Both the position numbers and the translations under genes were made by a program. Positions 39,561 to 51,645 of a DNA stretch of 64,000 bases are shown here, piece after piece; within the stretch, counting starts at the first letter, position 1; each line of letters starts with the position of its first letter. Source of the DNA: Echiichthys vipera (Eukaryota > Chordata > Actinopteri > Perciformes > Trachinidae); assembly GCA_963691815.1 (NCBI GenBank), contig OY829653.1, forward strand, positions 26,600,653-26,664,652. The letters run 5' to 3'. Under the pieces are notes generated by a model. It did not search any database. It was not told where the DNA came from and worked only from the letters and a program-made list of their open reading frames with translations.

Positions 39561-41614
39561 GCAACAGAATAGGTTCTCATTTACATACTTAAGATCCAAC
39601 TTAATTCTCTCAAGGGGTGATGGAAAATGAAGCCGAGTCGTAAAGCGATGACGATGACACAGGCCGGGGAAAAACACAAACGTTTTCTGGCGGCTGATTC
39701 CTCATTGTTCGTGCTCAAGGTTATTTTCTTGAGCTTGTCGTCGAACGTCATTCCCTTGAATAATTCTGCTCAGGCTTTTCCTCCCTCTGGCTTTAAGGAT
39801 TGTGCTATTTAAGACCAATCATGTCAATGTGGAAAAGAATTAATCCTGCTTAAAAATATATTACATGACTAGAATGTATGTTACTTCCCCCTGATTCTGT
39901 CTCTGGATATAGACTTTAGTTTGGTAGAGCAAGAGATAGTTGAAGTAAATAATCATGCGGGCTAGATATCAAGAGCAGTTCATTGTCAAGTTCACTTATA
40001 TCCTCACAAGGGCTTGTTTTCATGTAGGTACTCTGTATCTGTCAAGCACCCCGTTCCTGGAAAAAAATCAAGGCAGCGAACAATGCAGCATTTTAAAAGC
40101 AAGTCGAGCCAGAGCCCCACAAAAACCATGTCATGTAATTCATTGCGATAGATAGATTAACCTCAGTGCACCACAGAGGCCTCTGCATTCTTGTCCACAT
40201 TGTTCTAATGGCAGCCCATGGTCTTTGGGAATATCCTGGTCTTTTGCTGCTCTCTCTTTCTTTCCTCTGTGGCTACAGTTGACTGTGGGAGAGTAAATAA
40301 CATTTGATATGCATAAACAGCCCCTTCCTATTCATTACTGTCAGAGCGTTGGAGTGCAGGAGGCGGAGGTCAGCATGTGAAGGTCCTCCTCAGGCAGGAG
40401 AAACGCCTGTGGTAGCTGTCACTCCTCCACCCCCCACCCCCCTCACCACCACAACAACGCAACCCCCAGCCCTCCCTCCATCACCTCCTCTTTCTCCCCC
40501 TCCCTCACTCCCCTATTAGCACAGGCTCCGGGTCATAACCTTTCCGTGGCATTTTGCAATTCCACAACCCTTTGATTAGTGCAATATTTACATATTTCAC
40601 AGTGGAGAGGGCGTTCTTGTGTCGCAGACACTTGAAGTGTTGTAAATGCGTTTGGCCTTTTGCCTGGGAAATGCGGAGGAGTCGGACTCTCTGGTGGTAA
40701 CTGTAGTCAAGGCTGCCGCACTGATATACGCCGTGTGTTTTAAGTATATTTACCCCTCCACCGCCCACGCTGCTGCAGCCATTGCACATGTACAAGTGCC
40801 ATTTGGTCTGTGATGTGGCCCTTGTCCTCCTGAGGAAGGCCATTTAGCAGCCATTAGAGAGGGATAGTGCTCCCTGGTGGCAGATATAGCTCCTGCCCTC
40901 TGACTTGGATGGCACACAGCAGAGCTACAGAGGGATACATGCAAAGAAGACGAGAGAACTCTAGACTACTACAGGGATGACTACAGTTCATTAGATGCAG
41001 GAACAGTGTAAGAGATACCAGAGAGACGTGGATAAAATGCAATGTATGCTCAGGGTGAGACACACTATCATGTACTGTAAGAAGGGTTAGAGACTGGCCC
41101 TTATCATGGGAGGATTATCTCCTTTCAAATCATTGTGTGAATGAAGTTTAGAAGTTTTGTTTGCAGAAAAATCAAGCAATTCAGGTATGATTACGTGCCG
41201 TCCATGTTTCCATTTCACCCCCTTTATTCTGTGTCCCAGGGTCAGGTCCTTGGGGGAGGTTTTGTCTCTCATTGACTGCCATTCTTGATACTACCATAGG
41301 ATGGCCCCAATGTAAGACATTTTCAAATCCAGGTTTTATATGCTATATCATTTGTTAATCAGGAGTGTGAGAAGAAAAAAAACAACTTTTTTTCTTGCTA
41401 GAGGTGTGCCTTTTAGGGATGGTAAATCTCTTCAAGGTCTTGCCATGGAGTTCACTTCACGGATTCTCATTTCCCTCAGGATGAATTGTTATCACTTAGG
41501 TGATCCCTTTACTCTCCATCTAATGCCATCATCAGGTCAAAATGTACCCATTACTGAGATTTATGAAACAAATTACCTGCAAACTAGCAATCTCATCAGC
41601 CTAGTTATGCCTTG

Positions 41615-41725
41615 TGTTTATTAGCATGCTAATATGCTAAACTAAGATGGTGAACATGATGAACATTACACCTGCCAAACATCAGCTTGTCATTATAAGC
41701 TGGTTAGCATGCTGATTTGAGAATT
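41615..41725 (+). repeat. Dispersed repeat, TTAGCATGC family
   Basis: TTAGCATGCTAATATGCTAA, ACTAAGATGGTGAACATGAT and GGTTAGCATGCTGATTTGAG form a common teleost interspersed repeat. Confidence 0.6.
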
Positions 41726-41989
41726 TTAGCTCAAAGTCACATACTATGTCACATAATTTTGATCACAGATTACAGTGGTGAATCTTAGGGTTTGGAGTGT
41801 GTACAAAATGTTTCCCAACCACTACTCAAGGTAGAATGTTTACGAATTACTAATGGCCACAATTGAATGAAGGGTGAAAGGCTGTGAATCATTCAAATGG
41901 AGATGACAGTTTCTCCTTGTAGTTAGGCCTATTCTCTCTTCAGGAAAAGTGATTCAAGTAATTGTGTGAACAATGCTAAAAAAGAGAGA

Positions 41990-42292
41990 TTGAGGGCACA
42001 CTCACACTGTCCATTCGTACCGTGCCCCGTGCTTTATGGTGATTGTCCCCTCTCTGTCTTCCCCTGTGGCCCAGGCCCGCTTGTACTCACTAACTTGAAA
42101 TGATCTGGGGCGCGGCTTGATAGCTTCTTGTGTACACGTCATTACCCCTCTTAGATTTAGTTTCGTCTGACTTTTGTTTTTAATTTTCATCTGACAAGAT
42201 CTGCAGTAAACACTCCACCTCTTCAAACCAAGAGCGGCTCACTGAAGCGGTCTTGGGCATGGTACAAATAGACAGTGTGAGTGCACCCTCAA
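41990..42292. mobile_element. MITE with 38-bp terminal inverted repeats
   Basis: The left terminus begins TTGAGGGCACACTCACACTG. The right terminus, reverse-complemented, begins TTGAGGGTGCACTCACACTG. About 33 of 38 bases match, and the interior of about 230 bp is non-coding. The copy is short, has no transposase and looks fairly young. The superfamily is not assigned because target-site duplications are ambiguous. Confidence 0.75.
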
Positions 42293-43796
42293 AGTGTAAA
42301 TCCTGCCTACTTTCTAACCTCAGTGTAGTCACAACCCCGAAGTCAGGCCCCTTACGCTACGTCCGCTATCTGTTTTGCAAGGGCACTATTGCGGGGCTTT
42401 ACATCGCCCAAAATAATTTAGAGGGATTTTTTGGGCCCTCCCTTGACTATCAACCCGAAACAACTGACCCCTGTTGCTGCCCCTAGCCAGACCAACTCAA
42501 GCATTGACACAGTGATGTGGAGATAGGTCTGGATGTGCAGGACTAACCTCAGTTCTGTGTGAATGGGCTTGCTTCAGATTTGGGTTCTGGTTTCTGTTTG
42601 TTGTTGTTTTTTTTTTGGGGGGGGGGGGGTCGACAAGCCTCCTCAGATCGGCTTTCCTGTGCTAAAAGCATTCCTTTCAAAGTGTTGTTTGTGTGTTTCT
42701 CACCTTGATCAGAATATGATTTTGAGTGAGACACCTTATCAAAATGGTTGAAATGGTCACATAATACCTGCCAAAGACTGTAAATGAAAATATCCTTTTT
42801 CAAAAACATGCAGATCAGTTGAACTCAAGTTGCAACCACACAAAGAAAAGGCAAACACGCATTAAACAGGTAGAAATAAAACATATAGAGTACATGTTCT
42901 GCTCAAAGGTTAAGTTATTTGTAGATATAACCCTGTGGTAACATCTCTGTAAGAGCAAAGACTTCCAAAGAGAACCACAATGGCTTTCTTTTGTGACACA
43001 AAGATGTGAAATAAGAAAAGCATATTATACCGTGTTCTGCACCACACCTATCCATCAAATATGAGTCAGCCTGACATTCAGCGTATATTTTCTGCTTCAG
43101 CCAGTCATTCATTGAGTCAGTCAGTCAACTTCTCTCTGCAGTGTGACAGAAAGAAGAGATGTCAGAAAACAGGTTTTCCAGGGAGTTCAGGGCCGTCACG
43201 TCTCCTTTTGCAGTGACTGATGAGGTTGGGAAGAGTGACGGGCAGCTGCACTCTTTTCTCAGCCTGCGGGCCTGCCTGGCATTAACGTTGTGTGCCATGT
43301 TCTCAGAGGGAACCCGTCATTCACCCGTCGCTCAAACCGACAGACAGATGGTGCACATAGACACTGAACATGAAAGAGACTGGCAAAGTAGCAACGAATC
43401 CCTAGGTGGTCCCTCGTAGTTGAAGGGTGAGGGTTTCTCATCACCGTTGCTTGGCAGCTCGACTTCAACCACACGGCCACACATGGACATCAAGGTGCCA
43501 ACAGGCCCGGTCGAACATCAAAGTCTCTATCCATCAAACATGTCACATGCTATGAAAGGGAACAGCTTGCAGTATGGCTTAGGCCTGATCTGTTTTCACC
43601 TCATCTTCATGAATCATGACCACTTTCACTTGCTTCTGCAGGTCACAGATATTGTGTGTTGAGCAAAATCAGAGCCACAAGCTTTTATAAAATCGATGCA
43701 ATATATTGTCTACTGTTTAGACAAAAGGTAACATTCTAAGGCTGCCCCCGGCCAAGGATTTTCAGAGCAATTAGTCGACTAATCAATGCATATACA

Positions 43797-43797
<1 letters not shown>

Positions 43798-43827
<30 letters not shown>
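43798..43827. repeat. (AT)n microsatellite
   Basis: A pure AT run followed by a C run. The preceding AATTAGTCGACTAATC palindrome suggests it sits at the edge of a dispersed repeat. Confidence 0.9.
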
Positions 43828-43829
<2 letters not shown>

Positions 43830-44239
43830 CCCCCAAGTATGACCTCAGTAACTGAATAACTAACTTCTTATTCTGAATGTGTCAGAAAAAAATCAGCAAG
43901 GAGACTAGCGGAACGGGCCGCCATGGGCAGGTAGCTAGGCTACCGTTACTTACATGTTTTAAGGTGGTAGGTCATGTTCGTCGTGGACAAGTGATAGACA
44001 AAGTTTTGTGACTTTCTTGGGGTCATCCTTGTTCATTTCAAAGTGATCCCATATTTGAGACGTCTTTCCTGGCATGATTGGCTATTAATTATTAACTGTC
44101 TAACCACTTTAACGACGGTCGTTGGCACTTGGAGCACAAAGGGTTCCAGTGACATCATTGGCCTTGTGAGAGGTTAAATACCTGGATCTCCACACCAGTT
44201 AGTTGGACCAGTCCCAGCCTGGTCAGATGCGTACATGAA

Positions 44240-44270
44240 CTGATGAAGCCTCTTGGATGAGAGTTGAAAC
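44240..44270 (+). ncRNA. Hammerhead-core-like motif (probably inactive repeat relic)
   Basis: CTGATGA (44240-44246), a stem-loop-forming AGCCTCTTGGATGAGAGTT and GAAAC (44266-44270) follow the order of a hammerhead ribozyme core. A GAA just before and a TTC just after the putative UUC cleavage triplet could pair as a short stem I. Stem III would have no loop, so self-cleavage of a monomer looks unlikely. The surrounding 44150-44390 resembles a common fish interspersed repeat. Confidence 0.25.
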
Positions 44271-44504
44271 TTCTTCCTAGACAAATAACCAAGTCCAGTT
44301 GCTTTTGACTGAAATTGCTTTGGGGATAACGATGACCCGGACAAATGAGAACATTCACAGGCTCATTGAGTTGAAGCACCAGTCTCAGAGTAGTTTTTTT
44401 TTTTTTTTTTAAACGAAGAAATTAATGTGAACTAGTTCATTTTTTTTCGAAAATTTGAACTGCAAGCTAGCTAATGTTAAGTGTGAACTGGTACAACTCT
44501 GTCT

Positions 44505-44840
44505 AAAACGCCGCTGCCTGTGTGCTCACCCACTCCGGCACCAGAGAGCACATCCCCCCAGTCCTACAAAACCTCCACTGCCCCCTCATTCAACGAAAAA
44601 TTCAGTTCAAAATATTCCTAATCACCAACAAAGCCCTCCACACACTTCTACGCTACTGGCCTCCTGGATGGACGTACTTCGATGTGCAACCTCAGATCCG
44701 CTGATGTCAACCTCTTCACCCAGTCCAAGCGCCAGACCTTACAGGACTCTCACCCAACACCTCAGACTTCCTCACTCAACTCTTTCAAAACCACACTCAA
44801 AATCCACATATTTCTTTTTTCACTTATGCTGTACTTCATT
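44505..44840 (+). mobile_element. 3' fragment of an L2/CR1/Rex1-type LINE
   Basis: Two plus-strand frames together resemble the RT C-terminal end of fish L2/CR1-type LINEs. HIPPVLQNLHCPLIQRKIQFKIF..NKALHTLL matches the usual 'LHWLPV..RI.FKIL...KALH' pattern, and SLNSFKTTLKIHIF matches the usual terminal 'SL..FK..LKTHLF'. The fragment is frameshifted and lacks the catalytic domain. Confidence 0.65.
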
Positions 44841-45529
44841 CCTGCTGGGCGCCAGTATAAATGTATCTGTACCATGGCTTGGAATCAATAAATCGGAATC
44901 TAGTCATCTACAGCTTCCATTTCACCTGACCCGTTTAGACTATGTGAGGAAACCAGATCACTAAGAGGAAACTCAGACAAAGGGACAATATATAAACTAA
45001 ACATAAACCCCCCCAAATTTAGTTTGAACACAGGACCCCAGTTATAAGGCGACAATACTAACCATATGATGATATTACACTTCTATCAATTCATTTGAAA
45101 GCTAAATTGTAGCAGAATAAAAAAAAATGGGTTGTAGGCTTTAAACTAATTTTGTGAACTGTAGCTACAGTGAGGGAGGCATTGTGGACACAATATTTAG
45201 GATTGATATACCGGCACAGCTTGTGTGCACAGTGCTGACAGTAGCATTTGATGACAGCGATTGACCATTGCAAGAATAAGTTGCGTGAGAGACACATAGA
45301 ATACAAATATATGCTCGGTTTTTAATCTCGTCAAGATCAAAATACGGCGCACTGCACGGCTCTTTGTAAGATTTCACACCGGCAGTGAGAGTAAAAGAGA
45401 AAAAGAACATTTCTGCAGGAAGCTTTTTCATCTAAACTTGGATGTGTTCAGTCACAGCGGCTGAGGTAAATTTAAAACAAACAAGCAGAACCAGATGAAA
45501 CAGTGCCAACAGGTGCCATTTTGTGTGTC

Positions 45530-45535
45530 TTTATT
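45530..45535 (-). terminator. Candidate poly(A) signal AATAAA
   Basis: On the minus strand AATAAA is followed within about 40-50 nt by GT/T-rich sequence, as in vertebrate cleavage and polyadenylation sites. It lies on the same strand as, and downstream of, the terminal zinc-finger exon. Confidence 0.4.
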
Positions 45536-46994
45536 GTGGACATGACATTACATCTTTTTGAAATGATGTACAAAAGTGTAACAGAACTGAGAATGGCTCA
45601 GACGAGGTAGAGCTTTCACATCGGCTTGCTGGCATGAAAACTACACAGTATAAAAACAAAAACAACCCAGAAAAAATCAAATTAAACAAACGCTCCTGTC
45701 TGCCTCTGTCCTCTAATCCTTTTTGAAGTGATAATAAATACAGATATCAACCAAATACATTTGGAATAATAATGTCTTCTAAGGTAAATTAATCATGAAA
45801 TTCATAACAAATAATAATAATAAAAAAAAAGCAATACGGACACAAATGATACAACTTAGGAGGCATAATCAAAACCCAACCAAAAGAGAAAAGAACACCT
45901 GCCAGCCCCTCTGGGAGGGCAGCCATGACTAGCTACTGAACAAATTCTACAGTTTAGCAAAGAGTAAGACTAAAAACACACTCTTACATCTGAAAGAATA
46001 AGCACGGCTGCACCTAGCATCATCAAACTTTCAATGAGGAAACAAAGCTAAAAAGCTGCTCACACAGCCGTCACAGAACAAATCATTTGTCATTAAAATC
46101 TATAGAATCATCCTAACAAAAAAGCCTCTAAACCAGAAATGACATTGAAGTGTGTTAGCTGGCACCATTTTAAAGACATTTTCAACTAAATCTTAGCTAG
46201 AATTGGACAAAATGAGAACGGTTAAAGCAGTAACCTAGTCTAAGTGCACTAGTAATGCCATTTGGTTTCTACCGCTGTATATAAGGGTTGGGTAAGAGTG
46301 GATTACAGATATACAGATTATATTACATACACTCACTCCTGCTTCATAGTTTTTCTAAGTCACACTTCGGAGTACAAATTCATAACTGAGGAGTTAATTT
46401 TAAAGGGAATTCTGTACAACATTGGTATTAGTACTACACTACCTCGAAGGCTAGAGTATTCGTTTCAAGTATTTTCACTACCTACACCTTCATTATACAC
46501 GTGTGTATTATTAGGCATATTCAAGCACACAGTGTTGTATGCATAACTCAACAACCCACTTGTATAGCAACCATTTCATCATCATGGGAAAAACTACTGA
46601 GGTCTCAAAATAGATGGGAAGTACAGTACTCTGTATGCTCCGTAAAACAGGTTTGAATTTTGATTATACGCATTAAAAAAATGTCTCCACAGTTCCACTC
46701 TGCTCTGTAAGTCTGCTTTCAACTGCCTCTCTTTTCTTCTTCTTTTCCCCAACGTGTCGAGGCGTGGCTCTTTCAATCATGAAGGCCGTTGAGGATAGAC
46801 AACCAAGCCCAGGACACAAAGAGAGCATCTTCTCCTAGCAAAGAACAGTCCCTGCTTCATACAAGCCAATGAACTTAAAACAAGCTTTCATTGCAAAGGA
46901 GGTAGGCTCATGTACAAAGCATCTAGAGGGAGGCTGGAGTACACAGAATTAGTCAACCTCTTCTACTGTAGGGAGAGGTTTGAAAGGAATGCAT

Positions 46995-47062
46995 GTACAC
47001 ACGCACACGCACACGCACACGCACACGCACACGCACACGCACACACACACACACACACACAC
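46995..47062. repeat. (ACACGC)n / (CA)n compound microsatellite
   Basis: Several ACACGC units merge into a pure CA run. It lies in the inferred 3' UTR of the zinc-finger gene. Confidence 0.95.
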
Positions 47063-47466
47063 CTGTGTTAAGGCTGTGACGGCTCTACGATTCAATAGGC
47101 TTCAAAACGTCTCCATCACGTATTATCATACCTGAACTCCCTAGAAGCCTGACCTGCTGACCTCTGGCTGCTCTCCCTCTGACCGGCTCTCTCTTTCCTC
47201 CCAGAATGCAAATCTTCACATCACCATTCAAAAAATTAGACCAGCGTTATTGGGAGTTTGGCTCATTGGTCTGCTGAAAAGCCTTGGTAACAAAATCAGC
47301 TCTGCATCTGTGGTTGTTTATTCTGTCAGATTGGCAGATTGCTATGTTACAGCGGAATAATTGAATTATATGAGAAGATTGATATCACTCTCATCTGAAC
47401 CTCAAGAATCTGGTGATTATGCTATGATAATTATCATGATACAGGTGTTACAATTTAATATATTGC

Positions 47467-47501
47467 AATATATCGTGATACTGTAAGTAACACGATATAT
47501 T
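47467..47501. repeat. Perfect 11-bp inverted repeat (hairpin)
   Basis: AATATATCGTG (47467-47477) and CACGATATATT (47491-47501) are exact reverse complements separated by 13 nt. It lies in the inferred 3' UTR, but similar palindromes occur in fish repeats. Confidence 0.8.
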
Positions 47502-47589
47502 GAGATTTTAATCTTATTTTAGGAACTGTCCTAGTGTAAAGAACACTTTTGTAATATTGCAATATTGTAATATCATAAACTCAAGTCTA

Positions 47590-47730
47590 TCAATCTTTTG
47601 TTGTTGTTTTGCTAAATATACATAAAGCAGCCAGTTAGCTTAGCTTAGCACAAAGCCTAGAAACAGGGGGAATCAGCTAGCATAACTCTGAATTTCCCTT
47701 CTCAAAGTTTAATTTGACAAATTTTAGAGG
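47590..47730 (-). repeat. Second copy of the GCTAGC...GGCTGCTGGC family
   Basis: It contains GCAGCCAGTTAGCTTAGCTT, AGCACAAAGCCTAGAAACAG and GGGGGAATCAGCTAGC, the reverse-complement counterpart of the 3420-3660 copy. It lies inside the inferred 3' UTR. Confidence 0.6.
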
Positions 47731-48303
47731 CATGAATGGGTAAAACCTTTTACAGGATTTGAAAAGTCAAAAGAAAATTAACCTAACTTTGTGTGTTATA
47801 TGCATGTTTTTCTCTCCCATCTAGTTCAGAATCTGATGACTCCATAGAACATATTGGTGCTAAGGTATTCTGTGCTGCTGACAGGCATTCTACCAAAGAG
47901 ACTGGGTTGGTTTTGGTACCAGTGTTTTCATCACATAAAAACCAACAGACCAAAATGTCAACTTGAAATTAAGATGCATCTTTACTGGCTCACACTAGCA
48001 GTACCATATTCTCTTTTGAAAGGTCACAAGTTAGAGTTGAATCTGTGCAAACCACAGCCAAGCCTGCTTCTTGCTGTTGCCCCCACTGTTTTGAAGTCAG
48101 TCGAACTCAAAGTCAGAAGTGTCGGTGTCGGGAACACTCTTTAATATGATGGAGTTATGGAGGAAAACTGCCTCCACTCAGTCCCTTCCTCTTAAATGTA
48201 CAATAATTGAATGACCATAAAAATGGTACGCTCATTTATATTGGCTATTAAAAACGCACACTCCTTTTAATGAGCACTAAAGTAGACACCCCCATTAGCG
48301 CTT

Positions 48304-48304
<1 letters not shown>

Positions 48305-48341
<37 letters not shown>
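48305..48341. repeat. (CT)n microsatellite
   Basis: A pure CT run of about 37 bp, 85 bp left of a CA repeat. Confidence 0.95.
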
Positions 48342-48343
<2 letters not shown>

Positions 48344-48424
48344 TCTAATCATCAGCTACACAGCCTCAGAGTGGTCACTGCAATCCTAAAATTACACTCT
48401 GGAGTGGAGGGAAGTGAGTTTAAG

Positions 48425-48443
48425 ACACACACACACACACAAA

Positions 48444-48493
<50 letters not shown>
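48425..48493. repeat. (CA)n microsatellite
   Basis: A CA run interrupted once by AAACT. Confidence 0.95.
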
Positions 48494-48498
<5 letters not shown>

Positions 48499-49323
48499 TT
48501 CTTCTTCATGAACCCAGAGGAAACAAACTTGCATTGCGTCAATTGGCTGTTGATGAATTACGGAGCATCTTCTCTCTCATCTCCTCTCTGATGATTGGTC
48601 CTGAGGAATGCAAAAACTCTATACAATAAAGCTATAAAAAAAAAGAAAGGGAAAGATGGGGGCAATTACAGCAGCCATGCAATGTCTTTGATTAAAACGT
48701 CAGCAGTTGCCTTTAAGTTTAGGTTTTCCATTTCTTTTCATTAAAACTTTGCTTCCCTTGTAAAGCTGCACTGGGCAACTTCACTTGTTGGTACCTCGGA
48801 AATGGCAACAATGCTGGGAGCTTCTATATTCAGAAATCCTTTAAGGTGATGTAAACTACACACACTCTGCTCAATGTTGCCTACCTTCAAACTAAAGAAG
48901 ACCAAGAGAAGCGAAAGATCGATCATTGGGGAGTCCAGCTTTCCTGCTGAGGAGATGCTTTATATTTTACACTTCATTTCTTTCACATGGAGAAAATGTC
49001 CCACCTGTGTGCACACCTGACACCTGAATTTCTAACTGCAGAATTCCAACTGAAACTCTTTGCCTTAGTAGATAAGTCACTATTCTCTGCTGCAGCCCCA
49101 CATTGTGATTTTAGAAATGCCTAGCACAGCTCTAACTTTCTTCATATTAGAAAATCCAAATCCAAAAACTACAGAATCCTTCATTGTAGAAAAGGTCATT
49201 AAAGGATGATGGGTGGAGAGGAACACTTCCAGTCCTTCCAGTGATTTTTCGGTATGGTGATGGTGTTTTCGAGTTGTGTGATTCCCTGACAAGTCATGTC
49301 CAGATCCTGGTGTATCAGATGAT

Positions 49324-49517
49324 CTACTGTTGTTGTGGCGTTGGTGGGTGTTTGGCAGCCAGCGCTCCTTGCTCCTCCTGGCTCGGTAACAAGCTCCTTG
49401 TGTCTGGGTACTGGCTGTTGTCAAAAGGCATATGGTGGACACTCTGGACGTGCGTCTTTAGGTTCCCTTTCTGAGATGCTCGGTATGGGCAGAGTTGGCA
49501 GCAGAATGGCCTCTCCC
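49324..49517 (-). CDS. znf516-like: ZNF516-like zinc finger protein, terminal coding exon
   Basis: The terminal coding exon follows the acceptor CTCACAG|GGGAG (AG at 49519-49518). The G carried over from the previous exon plus GG restores the classical linker TGERPF, which strongly supports the splice. The exon encodes a last C2H2 finger with C494, C497, H510 and H515 (CCQLCPYRASQKGNLKTH, a pattern shared with the ZNF516/ZNF536/ZNF219 group), then about 35 further residues including FDNSQYPDTR and a QQQ end before a TAG stop at 49326-49324. The total in-window protein is 551 residues. One uncertainty is that a second reading frame, shifted by one base, stays open from 49442 to 49080. The last 20-30 residues would therefore differ if there is an assembly indel or another splice. 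Confidence 0.82.
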
Positions 49518-50280
49518 CTGTGAGGAACACACAGAATACACACATTAAGTTGAAAGGTCAAGTGGAGGCCAGAGAGGACGTCATACATGGGATTTGGAGA
49601 GGACAAGACTTTTTAGAGGATTGTGAATATACAGGAGATTTAACAAGACACAACGATGTAAACCACGGACGAGACTCACTGCAGTGGAAACACAAAAAAG
49701 GGGGAGGAACAAGCTAAAACAGACAAACATAAACCAAGACACATGATGGTATTCAGCTAGAAATAGGGGAATATTATGCAGCTCAAGAGCAGCATTCACA
49801 TTTCATTTGTTACACCTAATTTCCCTTAAAAAGTTAACTTTGCTTCTGACCCAGATGGATGAACTCTTCCTTTCTCTGTCCTGCCATCTGGAGAAGAGCG
49901 CCACACATCCCCTGTCTAAACAGTCCTACTTTAGTCTTTGTGTATTTCTCTCAATCAACCTGGCCACCCTACGCCCCCCATACACACTCCACACACACCC
50001 TCTACTCTTTCTTCTAATTAGACTGACCTACAATGGCACAGACACCTCGGCAAAAATGTGAAAAAAATAATAAAAAGCTAAGCAACGCACACCTGAACAA
50101 AACAAATGAGATTGCCATTTAATTGCACCTAATTATCATTTTGATAAATGGAAGAGTATCAAAGCGGGAAAACAAATGACTTCCCGTGCCCCTCCCGCAC
50201 CCTTCTCCCTGAAGAAGAAACAGGGAAATATAGCTGTTATCATACATCATCAGAAACAGAACGGAGAGAAAGAAGGGGAA

Positions 50281-50299
50281 GGGGGGGGGGGGGGGGGGG
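50281..50299. repeat. Poly-G run, 19 bp
   Basis: Uninterrupted guanines in the last intron, antisense to the gene. Confidence 0.9.
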
Positions 50300-51002
50300 T
50301 GAGGAAAAGAGAGATAAAAAAACAAAAAAAGGTATAATTAATCACACAAAAATCTAAAAAGAAAAAAAAAACAGCTGGAGAGACGGTGAGGGTGAGACGT
50401 GAGAGGAAAGCGAGAACCTCCACGACATCGTCCTGCGAGGAAACATCGCTGACGGGACCGGTGCACTACATTATAATAAAGGTTATCGTCACCGTAAAGC
50501 AGCGTCAACACTACATCTAATTGGACCCCTCGGCCGCGCCTGCTCCCATCATTCATAGCGTGCGGTAAATCTGAGTCCATGTGGGTGCGTGTGTGAGATG
50601 TGTGTGATTAATTAAGATGGAAGCGCAACGTGTAGAACCCAGCTCTCTCCACGAATGTCAAAGCAGAACTGATTTACTCCACTGTTCCTCTTCTGTCTTA
50701 ATGATTGACTCTTAAAAACTCTTCAAAGACATTCAAGAAACTACAGGGAATGTGTGTGCAACTCTTTTTTAAGTTTGTTACGTGTTTCTGTTGAAACCCA
50801 TTTACACATTTCTTGTACCTAATTAGGGACAACTGACATTTTTTTTCATCACTGGTAATCTGCCCTTTATTTTTTATTTAACTGATTAACTGTTAGTCTT
50901 AAACTTATGACATTTGAACTGGTTATAGGCTGAATTGCTTTGTTATATCAATTTGTAACAGATAGAAGCAAATATTATGTGCTGTAGAGCCAGTCACCCT
51001 AA

Positions 51003-51345
51003 ATTACAATTGGCCGGGACCAGTAGGTAAGTCTTACAAAACACTCTTTTAATAAACTCCGGGTTCACATACTACGTTGTGCTTCAGTTAATGTGCAAGG
51101 ACTCTTATCATGCTTCTGCAGAGGTTTGATGTTATTTTGAGCAGTATTAGTGAGAAAAAACAACAACATTTTAATGCCTTTACCGTGCTGCCCTGAGCTA
51201 ATCAATGTTAGCCGCATTCGGCTGTTAGAAACTGTCCAGAATATGCCCGTTAACAGTCGTTACACAAAAAAAACTGTATCGATGGCTTATTGTATTTGCC
51301 GAAAAAAGACCCTTAAATGATTTTATGCCAGAATTTCACTTTGTG
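51003..51345 (+). mobile_element. Single-arm relative of the 55-kb foldback element
   Basis: It aligns with the right half of the 55119-55733 element: CCAGTAGGTAAGTCTT, ACACTCTTTTAATAAACTCC, AGGACTCTTATCATGCT, TATTTTGAGCAGTATTAGTG, GCCCTGAGCTA and an ATGATTTTATGCC..AATTTCACTTT end. Divergence is moderate, so the two are family members and not a recent local duplication. Confidence 0.75.
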
Positions 51346-51560
51346 GCGTACCACAGGGAAGCTGTTTGGGGGCATTACTGTGTCTAAAAAGAGCTTCAAG
51401 AAATAACTAATACTTCAGAACATCAGCCCCTCTTCAAATACAACATGTTTTTCTACATAATATCTGAGGAATATTCTTGGTTATTTACCGTATTTTTGTT
51501 TTCTTTTGCCTTGGATTTTTAATGATATATGTGTTGTATAACATTATGCAGTAATGTTTA

Positions 51561-51645
51561 CTTGTGTGGACCCCAGGAAGAGTTTCCTTAGAAGTGGCTA
51601 ATGGGGGTCCAAATAAATATATAAATAATAATAAATAAAATACTG
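51561..51645 (+). mobile_element. LINE 3' tail (Rex1/CR1-like)
   Basis: The sequence TGTGGACCCCAGGAAGAGT, a stem-like spacer, GCTAATGGGGGTCC and an AAATAAATA-rich end is the recurrent 3' terminus of a fish LINE family recognised from general knowledge. Only the tail is present, as expected for 5'-truncated insertions. Confidence 0.6.

Larger units (their letters stand above)
42300..45500. other. Intergenic downstream flank of the zinc-finger gene
   Basis: Contains a T/G homopolymer junction (42606-42629), the (AT)n tract, the repeat around 44.15-44.39 kb and a LINE fragment. No gene is supported. Confidence 0.5.
45530..49323 (-). other. Probable 3' untranslated region of the ZNF516-like gene
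   Basis: This is inferred. Downstream of the stop at 49324 no further coding exon is visible. The first well-placed minus-strand poly(A) signal with a good downstream element is AATAAA at 45535-45530. It is followed in the sense direction by GT- and T-rich sequence (CTGGTTCTGCTTGTTTG). Another AATAAA lies at 47323-47318 and could give a shorter UTR. The interval holds an (ACACGC)/(CA) microsatellite, CT and CA repeats at 48.3-48.5 kb, a dispersed repeat near 47.6 kb and a perfect hairpin at 47467-47501. A shorter UTR, or a separate downstream unit, cannot be excluded without transcripts. Confidence 0.4.
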
